Origin: Sulfuricurvum sp.
GTDB taxonomy: Bacteria > Campylobacterota > Campylobacteria > Campylobacterales > Sulfurimonadaceae
Direction: 5' to 3'
DNA: 64,000 nucleotides
Assembly: GCF_028713855.1 (NCBI RefSeq)
Contig: NZ_JAQTNN010000014.1
Coordinates: 16,813 to 80,812 of the forward strand
Below, in pieces: positions 36,426 to 45,374 of the stretch; the stretch's first letter is position 1; each line of letters begins with the position of its first letter. The notes beneath the pieces are model-generated. The model was given only the letters and a program-made list of their open reading frames with translations. It was not told the DNA's origin and did no database searches. The translations under genes were made by a program, and so were the position numbers.

Positions 36426-37752
36426 ACGAGATTTTTTAGGATTAGGTGCTACATTATTGGCATCGGCAGCTCTTGCTGGCAATGCACAAGCAGAGGAAAA
36501 AAATCATTGTGAAATACCTCCCAAAAATAGACAACTCACGCTCGTCAAAGACCCGAAACGTGTTTTGTCACCATCCACAATCATTACTTCAAAAAAAGGA
36601 AAAAACTATAATCCTGTTGTTACTCTCAATGGATGGACATTACCATATGAGATGAAAGAAGGAGTAAAAGAGTTTCATCTTATTGCTGAACCTGTAGTAC
36701 GTGAATTTTCTCCTGGGATGGTAGTGAACTGTTGGGGATACAATGGTACCTCTCCAGGACCTACGATCGAAGCGGTGGAGGGAGATCGGGTACGGCTAAT
36801 CGTGACCAATAAACTTCCCGAGCATACGACGATCCATTGGCACGGACTGATATTACCTAATGGCATGGACGGAGTAGGAGGGCTTACTCAACCTCAAATA
36901 GCACCCGGAGAAACATTCATTTACGAGTTTACATTAGTACAAAGCGGAACGTTTATGTATCATCCCCATGCCGATGAGATGGTGCAAATGGCGATGGGAG
37001 CGATGGGAATGTTTATTATCCATCCCAAAAATCCAAAAGAGCACGCTGTAGATAGAGATTTTTGCTTTTTGCTCGCCAGTTACGATGTGGCAGCAGGGAC
37101 ATATACCCCCAATCCCAGCACGATGACCGAGTTCAATCTCTGGACATTCAACTCTCGCACGTTCCCTTCGATTGACAGCATGAATGTTGCTGTTGGGGAT
37201 CGCGTCCGTATCCGCGTGGGCAATCTCACGATGACCAATCATCCAATTCATATGCATGGGCATACGTTTGAGGTGACATGTAGCGATGGCGGATGGGTAC
37301 CAAAAAGTGCCCGTTGGCCCGAAGTGACTACGGATGTTGCAGTGGGACAAATGCGAGCCATAGAGTTTACGGCAAAATATGAGGGAGACTGGTCGATTCA
37401 TTGCCATAAAGCGCATCATACCATGGGACCAATGGGGCACAGCGTCCCCAATATGCTAGGGGTAAAACAAGACGATTTAACCGAAAAAATCAGTGACCTC
37501 ATGCCCGATTATATGTATATGCCTATGGGGAAAAACGGGATGGCAGAGATGCAAGAGATGGAAAATATGGGAATGGCATTGCCTGAAAATACTCTACCTA
37601 TGATGACAGGCACTGGACCTTTTGGCCCCATCGAAATGGGGGGAATGTTTACGTTGGTAAAAGTGCGTAAAGATCAACCGAAAGGCGATTACTCCGATCC
37701 GGGTTGGTATAAGCATCCACAAGGGACCGTTGCAAGAAAAAGTGAACGTTAA
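36409..37752 (+). CDS. Tat-exported multicopper oxidase (CueO/CopA-like)
   Basis: A 447-aa periplasmic laccase-type enzyme that oxidises Cu(I) to less toxic Cu(II). A twin-arginine signal NRRDFLGLGA is at the N-terminus. The copper ligands are complete: HWHG, YHPH, HPIHMHGHTFE and HCHKAHHTMGPM, giving the type 1, 2 and 3 sites with an axial Met. A Met-rich C-terminal stretch (MPDYMYMPMGKNGMAEMQEM) resembles the Cu(I)-binding segments of CueO/PcoA. I choose ATG 36409 because AGGAGG lies 8 bases before it, whereas the ATG at 36403 is only 2 bases from that site. Confidence 0.9.
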   Translation: MQQTNRRDFLGLGATLLASAALAGNAQAEEKNHCEIPPKNRQLTLVKDPKRVLSPSTIITSKKGKNYNPVVTLNGWTLPYEMKEGVKEFHLIAEPVVREFSPGMVVNCWGYNGTSPGPTIEAVEGDRVRLIVTNKLPEHTTIHWHGLILPNGMDGVGGLTQPQIAPGETFIYEFTLVQSGTFMYHPHADEMVQMAMGAMGMFIIHPKNPKEHAVDRDFCFLLASYDVAAGTYTPNPSTMTEFNLWTFNSRTFPSIDSMNVAVGDRVRIRVGNLTMTNHPIHMHGHTFEVTCSDGGWVPKSARWPEVTTDVAVGQMRAIEFTAKYEGDWSIHCHKAHHTMGPMGHSVPNMLGVKQDDLTEKISDLMPDYMYMPMGKNGMAEMQEMENMGMALPENTLPMMTGTGPFGPIEMGGMFTLVKVRKDQPKGDYSDPGWYKHPQGTVARKSER

Positions 37753-37793
37753 TCTGCTAGAGATAATTTACTAGATGAAATAAGGGATATGAA

Positions 37794-38300
37794 ATGAAAC
37801 TTTTAAAAAATAGGACAATCGCTTTACTGTCAATAAGCTTATTTCTTCCAGCTATTGTGTTTGGTCATGGGGATCATCATGATGAAATGAAAAGTAAAGA
37901 AATGGTTTCTAATCAGACAGTACACGCATATGAAACTATTAATAGTGAATACATTAAAAGCATAAAACCTATTATTGAAAAAAAATGTTTTGACTGTCAT
38001 GGAAATACAACACAATACCCTTGGTATTATAAGGTTCCAGGTATTAAACAGATGATTGATTATGATGTCAAAGAGGCAAAAAAGCATCTGGATATGAGTA
38101 AAAACTTCCCTTTTATTTCTCATGCAACACCGTTGAAAGATTTAGAGAGTATAAAAAAAGTTACTATTGAGGGTGATATGCCACCACTTCGCTATGTTCT
38201 TGGACATTGGGATTCTCGTTTAAGTGAGAGTGAGAAGCAAACTATTGTCACGTGGAGTAAAAATTCTATAGCAACCTTAAAGGGAGTTCATAATGAATGA
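37794..38300 (+). CDS. Periplasmic haem-binding (c-type) protein
   Basis: A 168-aa secreted protein with a signal peptide (ends IVFG) and His-rich start HGDHHDEMKSKEM. A single c-type haem site CFDCH lies near residue 65, followed by YPWYYKVPGIKQMIDYDV and a later MPPLRYVLGHWDSRLS, the pattern of the Haem_bd family. It probably shuttles electrons or senses redox state beside the multicopper oxidase, by context. Its stop overlaps the SHOCT gene start. Confidence 0.8.
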   Translation: MKLLKNRTIALLSISLFLPAIVFGHGDHHDEMKSKEMVSNQTVHAYETINSEYIKSIKPIIEKKCFDCHGNTTQYPWYYKVPGIKQMIDYDVKEAKKHLDMSKNFPFISHATPLKDLESIKKVTIEGDMPPLRYVLGHWDSRLSESEKQTIVTWSKNSIATLKGVHNE

Positions 38301-38484
38301 ATATAGTATACATGAAATGGGATTTGGGTGGTTAATTGTACTGCTTGTCATCATTCTAATCTTATACGTTATAAATAATAATAAAGAAGAGCAATCAGCC
38401 CAAGATATACTGGATAAGCGGTATGCTAATGGCGAGATTGATGATACAGAGTATAAAATAAAAAAAGCTGATCTAGAAAAATAA
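38293..38484 (+). CDS. SHOCT-domain small membrane protein
   Basis: A 63-aa protein with one TM helix (about residues 11-27) and a C-terminal SHOCT motif: AQDILDKRYANGEIDDTEYKIKKADL. SHOCT segments are short oligomerisation modules found in membrane proteins of metal operons. It overlaps the haem protein by 8 bases and precedes the copper ATPase by 13 bases. Confidence 0.82.
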   Translation: MNEYSIHEMGFGWLIVLLVIILILYVINNNKEEQSAQDILDKRYANGEIDDTEYKIKKADLEK

Positions 38485-38497
38485 TCGGAGGCGTATT

Positions 38498-40777
38498 ATG
38501 GATATTAATAAACATAGCTGCTGTAAAAAGGATGAAGCTAATAGCAAAAATGCTATTTATACGTGTCCCATGCATCCAAAAATTCGTCAAGATCACTCTG
38601 GAGCATGTCCAAAATGTGGTATGGCTTTAGAAAAAGAAATAGAGACAACTCAAAGTATCAGCACGCAGTATACCTGCCCCATGCATCCTGAAATCATACA
38701 AGATCATCCCGGAAGCTGCCCCAAGTGCGGTATGGCGTTAGAACCTATGATGCTTGAAGCGGTTGATGATACTACTGAACTGGATTACATGACAAAACGG
38801 TTTTGGATCAGTACAATCCTATCCCTGCCTGTTTTTATCGTTGCTATGATAGCTGATTTGGCTCCGAAATTACTGCCTGATGCTATTAGTATGCAAAGCG
38901 TTCAGTGGTTTGAATTTCTTTTAGCCACTCCGGTTGTTCTTTGGGGTGGCTGGCCTTTTTTTCTTCGAGGGTATAATTCGGTTAAGACATGGAATTTAAA
39001 CATGTTTACCCTTATTGCTCTTGGTGTCGGCGCAGCTTATCTTTACAGTCTTGTTGCACTTTTTTTACCTGCAATATTTCCACCCCTTATGCAAACCAAA
39101 GAGGGGATGGTTCATGTTTATTTTGAAGCTGCAGCTGTAATTACCACTTTAGTACTTTTAGGACAGGTGTTAGAGCAAAATGCACGCAGTAAAACCAACA
39201 GCGCGATCAAAACACTGTTAAACCTTGCACCCAAACAAGCACATCGTATCATTGATGAAAATGGTAATGAAGAGGATGTCAGTCTTGAATTGATTCACGT
39301 TGGTGATAAACTGAGAATCAAACCGGGTGAAAAAATCCCCATTGACGGTGTGGTCTTAGATGGACAAAGTAATCTTAATGAATCGATGATAACAGGAGAA
39401 CCGATACTGGTTCCAAAAAGTACCGGAGACTCCCTAATCGGTGCAACACTCAATAAAAATGGGACACTGATAATGCAAGCGCAACGAGTAGGTAGTGATA
39501 CCATGTTGGCGCAAATCGTCCAGATGGTTGCCCTCGCTCAGCGTTCACGCGCTCCGATTCAAAAACTAGCCGATACTATATCGGGCTATTTTGTACCGGC
39601 AGTTGTGCTATCTGCCGTGCTATCTTTTATCGGATGGTATTTTTTTGGACCTGAACCCCGCTTAGCGTACGCGGTTGTCGCAGCTGTTGCGGTATTAATT
39701 ATTGCCTGTCCCTGTGCACTGGGACTGGCTACGCCAATTTCAATCATGGTGGGTACAGGACGCGCAGCTCTCATGGGAATTTTGATCAAAGATGCCAAAA
39801 CCTTGGAAACCATGGAAAAAGTCAATACGCTCGTGGTCGATAAAACGGGTACGCTAACCCAAGGCAAACCCAAAGTGACCAGTTTTATCACAGTGAATGG
39901 TTTTGATGAAAAAGAGCTTATTCGCTATGCGGCAAGTTTGGAACGTGCGAGCGAACACCCTTTGGCGGATGCTGTGATTGAACACGCTAAAACCATGGAA
40001 GTAGCGCTTACTGAAGTTGCTGATTTTAATTCCATTACCGGCAAAGGTATCGAAGGCACCATTGATACTAAAAAAATCGTACTAGGCAGTGAGCCTTTTT
40101 TACAAAGCTTAGGCATCTCAACACACACCATCACACAAAACGCCGATATTTTACGTAATGAAGGGAAAGGGGTCATCTTTATGGCTGTAGAGTCGCAATT
40201 TTGCGCCCTAATCGCCATAGAAGATCCAATTAAACCTACCTCTATAGAAGCCATCAAAGAGCTACAAGCTCAGGGGATCAAAGTGGTAATGCTCAGTGGA
40301 GACAATGAAAATACGGCCAATGCAGTTGCACGAAAACTCTTCATCGAGGACGTATATTCCAATATTATGCCTGATGGAAAAGCAAATGTGATTCAACAAT
40401 TGCAAGCAAACGGCGCAATAGTTGCCATGGCAGGGGATGGAATCAATGACGCGCCCGCATTGGCACAAGCCGATGTAGGAATTGCTATGGGAACAGGTAC
40501 GGACGTCGCTATAGAAAGTGCCGGTGTGACGTTAATCAAAGGTGATTTAACGGGGATAGTCAAAGTATTAAAACTCAGTCGTGCCACGATGAAAAATATT
40601 CGACAAAACCTCTTTTTTGCATTTATCTATAACATTGCGGGTATCCCCATTGCTGCCGGTGTCCTTTACCCATTTTTTGGGATATTACTCTCTCCGGTTA
40701 TTGCGGCTGCTGCCATGAGTTTCAGCTCTGTATCGGTAATCCTCAATGCTTTGCGTCTTAAAAATATTAAAATTTAA
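38498..40777 (+). CDS. copA: Copper-translocating P1B-type ATPase (CopA-type)
   Basis: A 759-aa P-type ATPase exporting Cu(I)/Ag(I) from the cytosol. In place of classical CxxC HMA domains, the N-terminus has two YTCPMHP-CPKCGMALE heavy-metal-binding domains (about residues 20-48 and 54-82). Core motifs are all present: TGEP in the actuator domain, the CPC membrane motif (about 403-405), DKTGT with phospho-Asp about residue 448, SEHP (about 484) and GDGINDAP (about 646). A strong GGAGG precedes the ATG. Tandem domains of this kind are seen in copper and silver ATPases of resistance islands. Confidence 0.9.
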   Translation: MDINKHSCCKKDEANSKNAIYTCPMHPKIRQDHSGACPKCGMALEKEIETTQSISTQYTCPMHPEIIQDHPGSCPKCGMALEPMMLEAVDDTTELDYMTKRFWISTILSLPVFIVAMIADLAPKLLPDAISMQSVQWFEFLLATPVVLWGGWPFFLRGYNSVKTWNLNMFTLIALGVGAAYLYSLVALFLPAIFPPLMQTKEGMVHVYFEAAAVITTLVLLGQVLEQNARSKTNSAIKTLLNLAPKQAHRIIDENGNEEDVSLELIHVGDKLRIKPGEKIPIDGVVLDGQSNLNESMITGEPILVPKSTGDSLIGATLNKNGTLIMQAQRVGSDTMLAQIVQMVALAQRSRAPIQKLADTISGYFVPAVVLSAVLSFIGWYFFGPEPRLAYAVVAAVAVLIIACPCALGLATPISIMVGTGRAALMGILIKDAKTLETMEKVNTLVVDKTGTLTQGKPKVTSFITVNGFDEKELIRYAASLERASEHPLADAVIEHAKTMEVALTEVADFNSITGKGIEGTIDTKKIVLGSEPFLQSLGISTHTITQNADILRNEGKGVIFMAVESQFCALIAIEDPIKPTSIEAIKELQAQGIKVVMLSGDNENTANAVARKLFIEDVYSNIMPDGKANVIQQLQANGAIVAMAGDGINDAPALAQADVGIAMGTGTDVAIESAGVTLIKGDLTGIVKVLKLSRATMKNIRQNLFFAFIYNIAGIPIAAGVLYPFFGILLSPVIAAAAMSFSSVSVILNALRLKNIKI

Positions 40778-40796
40778 TCTGGAAAAAGGATATAAA

Positions 40797-41180
40797 ATGC
40801 TCTATACGATTACATCACAAGAAAGTATTGCCATAATTAAAGAAGAGATGGGAAGTAAAGCTAAAGAGGTGGGTTTTGGTATTTTAAAAGAATACAGTTT
40901 TAAAGAAATACTCCAAGAAAAAGGATATCCGATTGAAAGAGATATTTTTGTTTTTGAACTTTGCAATCCTGTTGCTGCGCAAGCTGCATTAAAGACACAC
41001 CCGGAAGTTTCTGTTTATTTACCTTGCCGTATTTCTTTATATGAACGAGATGGAGCCACTGTGTTAAGCACAATTGGTATTGATGAGATATTAGATAGCT
41101 TTGACCTTGATAGTGAATTTAAAAGTCATATGAAAAATATTTTCAGTAACCTAAAAAAATTACTTGGGAGTTGGAAATGA
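40797..41180 (+). CDS. DUF302 domain protein (paralogue)
   Basis: A 127-aa DUF302 protein, closely similar over its length to the one at 21219-21602: KEVGFGILKEYSFKEILQEKGYPIERDI, FELCNP, LPCRISLYE. ATG 40797 follows AAAAGGA; the frame open from 40746 is the ATPase tail. It is the last gene of the copper cassette. Both paralogues sit directly behind a metal exporter, which suggests a shared accessory role in metal handling. Confidence 0.83.
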   Translation: MLYTITSQESIAIIKEEMGSKAKEVGFGILKEYSFKEILQEKGYPIERDIFVFELCNPVAAQAALKTHPEVSVYLPCRISLYERDGATVLSTIGIDEILDSFDLDSEFKSHMKNIFSNLKKLLGSWK

Positions 41181-41290
41181 CCCTGATTTTGGTAAGACCC
41201 ATATTGTTATCAAAATTGCATATTGTAAATAGTAACGGATAAATGAACCCATTTGAGTTCGATGTAAGTGTATTGTTTGATTTACAAAAA

Positions 41291-41584
41291 TTAGTTCAAG
41301 ACTCTGAAATCGCATAGGGAAAAAAACCTATTTGTAGGTTTATACCCAATAATAGCGGACAATGCCATACCGACCTGTACACGTCGATGGAGACTCCATC
41401 CTATGGCAATAAGAATCAACAAATTGACCGCAGCATCTTCTAAAAAATCGATAGAATCGGCAAATAGCGATACGGAACCGATTTGAAGAGCTACACCGTA
41501 TTCGACCCAAAAATAGGCAAAATTGAGCAGGGCGACCCAAAAGACCGCTTTTTTGAAGTGATTAGTTTGTAAGGCAGAGTTCAT
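41291..41584 (-). pseudogene. Truncated CDF-type cation transporter
   Basis: The first ~78 codons encode the N-terminal two TM segments of a CDF/CzcD-like transporter: YFWVEYGVALQIGSVSLFADSIDFLEDAAVNLL, with the D-x3-D metal-site spacing of TM2. The frame then runs into the right inverted repeat of the copper cassette, becoming GYKPTNRFFSLCDF before a stop codon. The other four TM helices and the C-terminal domain are absent from the window. GGAAC precedes the ATG at 41584. It is broken by the mobile element and cannot be functional as a CDF transporter. Confidence 0.8.
41303..41347 (-). repeat. Right terminal inverted repeat of the copper cassette
   Basis: Read on the minus strand it begins GGGTATAAACCTACAAATAG and ends CCCTATGCGATTT, matching the left repeat. 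The internal AAACCTA-CAAA-TAGGTTT forms a hairpin followed by a T-run, so it may also end transcription of the truncated CDF gene. The 41181-41302 stretch to its left, after the DUF302 gene, holds nothing else I recognise. Confidence 0.65.
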
Positions 41585-41680
41585 AGAGTTCCATTTTCAA
41601 GACTCATTTCCATTAAAAAGAGATATGCAATCCAATATAAGGCGCTTGTGAAATCTCTTTAAGCAGGCAAATATATGCCA

Positions 41681-42469
41681 TTATACACTTTTGAGACTTT
41701 TACGATAGAGCTTGATTGCCGATGCCGATAGTATCCCTGTAAGTCCGATGCGAAGCATTTCACTGGAAATGATCCCCATCATGGATTTACCCAATGCCGC
41801 ACCGACAATTGATCCGATAGCCATCCAGAGAATAAAGCGAAAATTCGGGCGTAATATTGCAAACGGCTCTTTCTTGCGATAACGTGAAAGTCCCACTAGT
41901 ATCGTCGGCAAGCTGATCGCCAGACTTAGCGTCCCTGCAATCTTAATGTCCAAACCATATAACAACATAATTGTGGGGATGATAAGCTCTCCCCCCGCAA
42001 CGCCGAGCATACTGCTAAAGAGTCCGATAACAAGCCCAGCGATGACACCGACGATCATTTGAACCATCGGGCTGCATTCGATATTTTGAGGAGCAAATGA
42101 AGACTCGCCGATAATGATTATTGCAAGAATGCCTAATAGAACGGCTACGATTTTATCGAGCTTTTTTTCATCAATCCGTGAAGCGATTCCCGCTCCAATA
42201 AACGCCCCCGTCAGTGAACCTGTTAGTAGCGTTAAGATAATTGGCAAATAGGGAATCAGCCAATCGATACTTTCCAACCTAAGAGATAATGATGCGGCAA
42301 CCGTTACAAGCGAGACGACGAGATTGATGACGACGGCATGGATTGTCGCAAAACCAAAAAGAAATGTCAAAACGGGTAGGCGAAATTCCGCTCCGCCAAG
42401 CCCCATTAGCCCGCCCAATATTCCGATCAATGCCCCCCAGAAGAAAGCCGATACGAGTTTCTTATTCAT
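41681..42469 (-). CDS. TSUP (TauE/SafE) family anion exporter
   Basis: A 262-aa inner membrane protein with about eight TM segments in two repeats (GALIGILGGLMGLGGAEFRLP and SMLGVAGGELIIPTIMLLYG), the glycine-rich repeat pair of sulfite exporter TauE/SafE proteins. Family members move sulfite, sulfoacetate or other small anions. Its ATG overlaps the modA-like stop codon by 4 bases, so the two are coexpressed. An oxyanion link is likely; substrate is not shown. Confidence 0.85.
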   Translation of the reverse strand: MNKKLVSAFFWGALIGILGGLMGLGGAEFRLPVLTFLFGFATIHAVVINLVVSLVTVAASLSLRLESIDWLIPYLPIILTLLTGSLTGAFIGAGIASRIDEKKLDKIVAVLLGILAIIIIGESSFAPQNIECSPMVQMIVGVIAGLVIGLFSSMLGVAGGELIIPTIMLLYGLDIKIAGTLSLAISLPTILVGLSRYRKKEPFAILRPNFRFILWMAIGSIVGAALGKSMMGIISSEMLRIGLTGILSASAIKLYRKSLKSV

Positions 42470-43215
42470 TTAACGGCAAATCCGTATTTTTTCATAATCG
42501 CGTCCCCTTCAGGCGATTCAACCGTTAATAAAAAAGCTTTTGCCGCTTTATTATTTTCACCACGTTTGAGAAGTGCATATCCCTGAATAATGTCAGGGTG
42601 TGCTTTCCCATCAATAAGGGCAAAATTTACTTGTTCCGCTATAACAGGAGCTTTGGCAATGGAGAGGGCAATAATGCCTACATCGGCTGCTCCGGTTTGA
42701 ACGTATTGGGTAGCTTGTTGGATATTTTCACCAAAAACAAATTTGTCTTTTACTTTGTCATAAAGACCCAGGGATTTTAATGCGGCAACTGCTGCTTGAC
42801 CATAAGGGGCATGTTCGGGATTTGCAATAGCTATCTTTTTTATTTTATCACTTGCAAGAATAGAGAGATTATTGACGGGAATATTGCTTGATTTTAATGT
42901 CATTAGTCCGACACGACCAAGGGCGTAAGGTTTTACGTCACCTACGGCTAAGCCTTTTTCTTTAAGCTGTTTAGGATAATTCATATCAGCCGCAAAAAAG
43001 GCATCATAGGGAGCACCACTTTCAATTTGAGTAAGTGCTTTACCGCTTGAACCGAATTGAAAATTAATGGTTTCGGTTGGATATTTTTTGGCACATAAAG
43101 TTTGCATCTCTTTAAACGCATATGACAGATCAGAAGCGGCGGCGATATTGGCCGTGTCTGCAAAAGCCAAAGATGCGGTTGCCGTTAAAGCGATAAGAAA
43201 ATGGGAAAGTTTCAT
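42466..43215 (-). CDS. modA: ModA-like periplasmic oxyanion-binding protein
   Basis: A 249-aa solute-binding protein with a signal peptide (ends LAFA). It has the ModA pattern AAASDLSYAFKEM, FQFGSSGKALTQIESGAPYDAFFAAD and later NPEHAPYGQAA. ModA binds molybdate or tungstate for an ABC importer, but no modB or modC is in the window; instead it is coupled to a TSUP exporter. It may be an orphan binding protein for another oxyanion (for example sulfite-, arsenate- or tungstate-like), which is inference. Confidence 0.82.
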   Translation of the reverse strand: MKLSHFLIALTATASLAFADTANIAAASDLSYAFKEMQTLCAKKYPTETINFQFGSSGKALTQIESGAPYDAFFAADMNYPKQLKEKGLAVGDVKPYALGRVGLMTLKSSNIPVNNLSILASDKIKKIAIANPEHAPYGQAAVAALKSLGLYDKVKDKFVFGENIQQATQYVQTGAADVGIIALSIAKAPVIAEQVNFALIDGKAHPDIIQGYALLKRGENNKAAKAFLLTVESPEGDAIMKKYGFAVK

Positions 43216-43294
43216 AAGTTAACCTCTATTTATTTTTTGATATAACGTATTATGCAAAAAATATTCTTGAATTCTTATATAAACTATTCGACCT

Positions 43295-43732
43295 TTATTT
43301 CTTTTTCATTTCATCGATAAACTCTTTGGCTTCATCCCCGCGTAAATAATCGGCAAGTCCCAGTAAACCGTCGGTAAGATAACGGCTTTTGTACCCTTTC
43401 AGGGTCAAATAAAGTCGAGCCATTTCCGCACGGTCATAGTGGGGACAGACGGTGACGATCGTTTTGTTTTTATCGAGCTCATTCAATCGATCAGGGAGTT
43501 CATTAAGAGGAATTTGTTTCATAAACGGAAAGCCCCATGATGATTGCTCTTCTTTAAAGCGGATATCGACAAACTCCACTTCCCCCATTTTATAGAGTTC
43601 AATCGCTTCGAGGCTTTTGATTTTCATATCGGTACGTTCGTTGTAATCAAACCGTTTGAGATAGGCATCGAATGTCTCGGCACCCAGAGCGGATACGATG
43701 AGAAGAATCCATAAAATGCTCTTCATTATCAC
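43295..43732 (-). CDS. Secreted rhodanese-domain protein
   Basis: A 145-aa protein with a signal peptide (about residues 1-17) and a single rhodanese domain. The active-site loop is VCPHYDRAEMA, with the nucleophilic Cys and CxxxxR spacing intact. It likely carries a persulfide sulfur in the periplasm. It overlaps the ferredoxin gene by 4 bases. The 79-base gap to modA may hold a separate promoter for that pair. Confidence 0.8.
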   Translation of the reverse strand: MIMKSILWILLIVSALGAETFDAYLKRFDYNERTDMKIKSLEAIELYKMGEVEFVDIRFKEEQSSWGFPFMKQIPLNELPDRLNELDKNKTIVTVCPHYDRAEMARLYLTLKGYKSRYLTDGLLGLADYLRGDEAKEFIDEMKKK

Positions 43733-44352
43733 CCTTTATCGTGTTTGGACAAGGTCAGCCCTTCATTGTGTACAAGGGATAGCAAACGCTCCCCGATGGA
43801 GTCGAGTAATTCAGGGATGCCGATTAATGTCATTCGGATAACTCCCGGTGCCCCCTGTGTATGCTCCACGATCGAGGGGATGGCAATCGATAAATCGATC
43901 AAATCACATCCGCTCCCCTCTACCAAGGAACGCAATGCGCTTAAATTCAGTTTTTCAACTTCACCGGCGATTTCGAAGTGATGGCGTCCGATAGAGGGAG
44001 GCGTTTGGATGGCAACGTTGCGCTGAGCACTCTTTTCGCGGCGGGCATCGGCTTCTTTGTGGACGGTTGAGAAAATCTTGTGTTCCCGTTCGGCATTGAG
44101 GACGATAATCGGGTCTGGAAAGCCGATCGCATGGGTCGGGCAAATATTGGCACAAGTCGTACAGCCGACAACGCAGGCATAAGGGTCATGGACGAGGGCT
44201 TTGCGTTTATGATCGATTTCGCCCATCGAATAGACGCTTTTTCCGCACGTCACAAAACAGAGTTCGCATCCGATACACGCTCCGGGATTAACGCTAGGAT
44301 ACCACGGGATATCTGTTCGATCAATGCCGTGCCAAGTGGGTTTGTTTTCCAT
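43729..44352 (-). CDS. Dicluster 4Fe-4S ferredoxin-type protein
   Basis: A 207-aa cytosolic iron-sulfur protein. The first cluster motif is CIGCELCFVTCGKSVY, the second CVVGCTTCANICP, together ligating two 4Fe-4S clusters within the first ~75 residues. The C-terminal ~100 residues (RHHFEIAGEVEKLNLSALRS onward) form an additional small domain I do not recognise. Coupled to the rhodanese gene, it may act in electron transfer to a sulfur or metalloid reductase; this is inferred. Confidence 0.82.
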   Translation of the reverse strand: MENKPTWHGIDRTDIPWYPSVNPGACIGCELCFVTCGKSVYSMGEIDHKRKALVHDPYACVVGCTTCANICPTHAIGFPDPIIVLNAEREHKIFSTVHKEADARREKSAQRNVAIQTPPSIGRHHFEIAGEVEKLNLSALRSLVEGSGCDLIDLSIAIPSIVEHTQGAPGVIRMTLIGIPELLDSIGERLLSLVHNEGLTLSKHDKG

Positions 44353-44390
44353 GAGATGCTCCTTTGGAGATAGTGGTTTATTGTACTCTT

Positions 44391-45362
44391 TTATTCCTCA
44401 TGCGTGTGTAAATCTGCCCGATGCCCGTTGCAATATCCCGCATTAGCATCATCGTATTTTGCCGTTTCGGGCTGGAGGAGAATGTGGGTCGCTCCGGCGT
44501 GGGAGAGATCATGACGGAGGGTTTCGATAACGGCTTCTACCTCTTTTAAATTCAGTGCTTCATCGAGGATAATATGAGCGGAGAAATAGCGCTCTTTGCT
44601 GGAGGGGCAATGCATATGGATATCGTGGGTCTGGCATACCATCGGATGGTTCATCACAATTTGTGAGAGTTTTTCAACTATCTTCGGATCGGCACGATCC
44701 ATCAGGCTCTCGAAGGAGCGTTTGAGAAGCTTGCTGCTGGCGATCAGAATAACTGCTGCAAATACCAGCGATAAAACTGAGTCGATCCACGGTATTCCCC
44801 ATAGGATCATCGCACCTCCGCCCAATACGACCGCAAGGGAGAGAATTGCGTCGCTGGCCATATGCCAAAATGCCGCGCGGACATTGAGATCGTGCTCCTC
44901 TTCCTCTGCTTCGTCATCCTCATGGGTATGAACATGTGCGTGTCCTCCCAATATTATCGCACTGGCGGTATTGACGATCAGTGCGATACCGGCGGTAATC
45001 ATCATGAGCCATCCGTCCACCGGCATAGGATGGAGCAGTCGATCCACCGCCTCTACTGCTACCCAGATCATCAGAAGCGATAAAAATCCGGCATTGATAA
45101 AAGTCGCCATCATCTCAGAGCGAACATATCCGTAAGTCATTTCAGAGTTTGCAGGACGGGTTCCTAGTCCTAAAGCAATCGCCGTTACGACGAGGGCGAG
45201 AACGTCGCTCAGATTGTGCCATGCGTCGGAGAGGAGGGCGAGCGAACCGCTGATAACCCCGACGGTACTTTCGATGATGACAATGGCGATGTTGAGGGCG
45301 ATGACTAGTCCGACACGGCGTTGATCGGGTGAGAGGTTTTTAATGAATGACACTATTGCCAC
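44391..45362 (-). CDS. CDF-family cation efflux protein (CzcD/ZitB-like)
   Basis: A complete 323-aa proton-coupled Zn(II)/Co(II)/Cd(II) exporter with six TM helices. The metal sites are visible: LLSDAWHNLSDVLAL in TM2 and FWHMASDAILSL in TM5, with the His/Asp/Glu-rich loop GGHAHVHTHEDDEAEEEEHD between TM4 and TM5. The C-terminal cytoplasmic domain has HDIHMHCPSS and ends in a His-rich tail. It lies 12 bases after the second YeeE/YedE gene. The truncated CDF at 41291-41584 is a different homologue. Confidence 0.9.
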   Translation of the reverse strand: MAIVSFIKNLSPDQRRVGLVIALNIAIVIIESTVGVISGSLALLSDAWHNLSDVLALVVTAIALGLGTRPANSEMTYGYVRSEMMATFINAGFLSLLMIWVAVEAVDRLLHPMPVDGWLMMITAGIALIVNTASAIILGGHAHVHTHEDDEAEEEEHDLNVRAAFWHMASDAILSLAVVLGGGAMILWGIPWIDSVLSLVFAAVILIASSKLLKRSFESLMDRADPKIVEKLSQIVMNHPMVCQTHDIHMHCPSSKERYFSAHIILDEALNLKEVEAVIETLRHDLSHAGATHILLQPETAKYDDANAGYCNGHRADLHTHEE

Positions 45363-45374
45363 AATAATCCTTTT

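Larger units (their letters stand above)
33923..41347. mobile_element. Copper-resistance cassette bounded by inverted repeats
   Basis: About 7.4 kb between two ~38-bp imperfect inverted repeats (33923-33967 and 41303-41347, both reading inward). It contains the CusF fusion, a 64-aa protein, OMP, multicopper oxidase, haem-binding protein, SHOCT protein, CopA-type ATPase and DUF302. Each outer edge interrupts a different gene: a NadS-like antitoxin on the left and a CDF transporter on the right, the latter reading straight into the repeat (Gly-Tyr-Lys-Pro). There is no transposase inside and no matching target duplication, so it may be non-autonomous, decayed, or formed by an adjacent deletion. 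Confidence 0.55.

Noticed and set aside
36934..37440. His/Met-rich antisense frame (168 codons) inside the multicopper oxidase
   Set aside because: The His/Met pattern comes from the complement of ATG/CAT-rich sense codons. The sense gene has all copper ligands.
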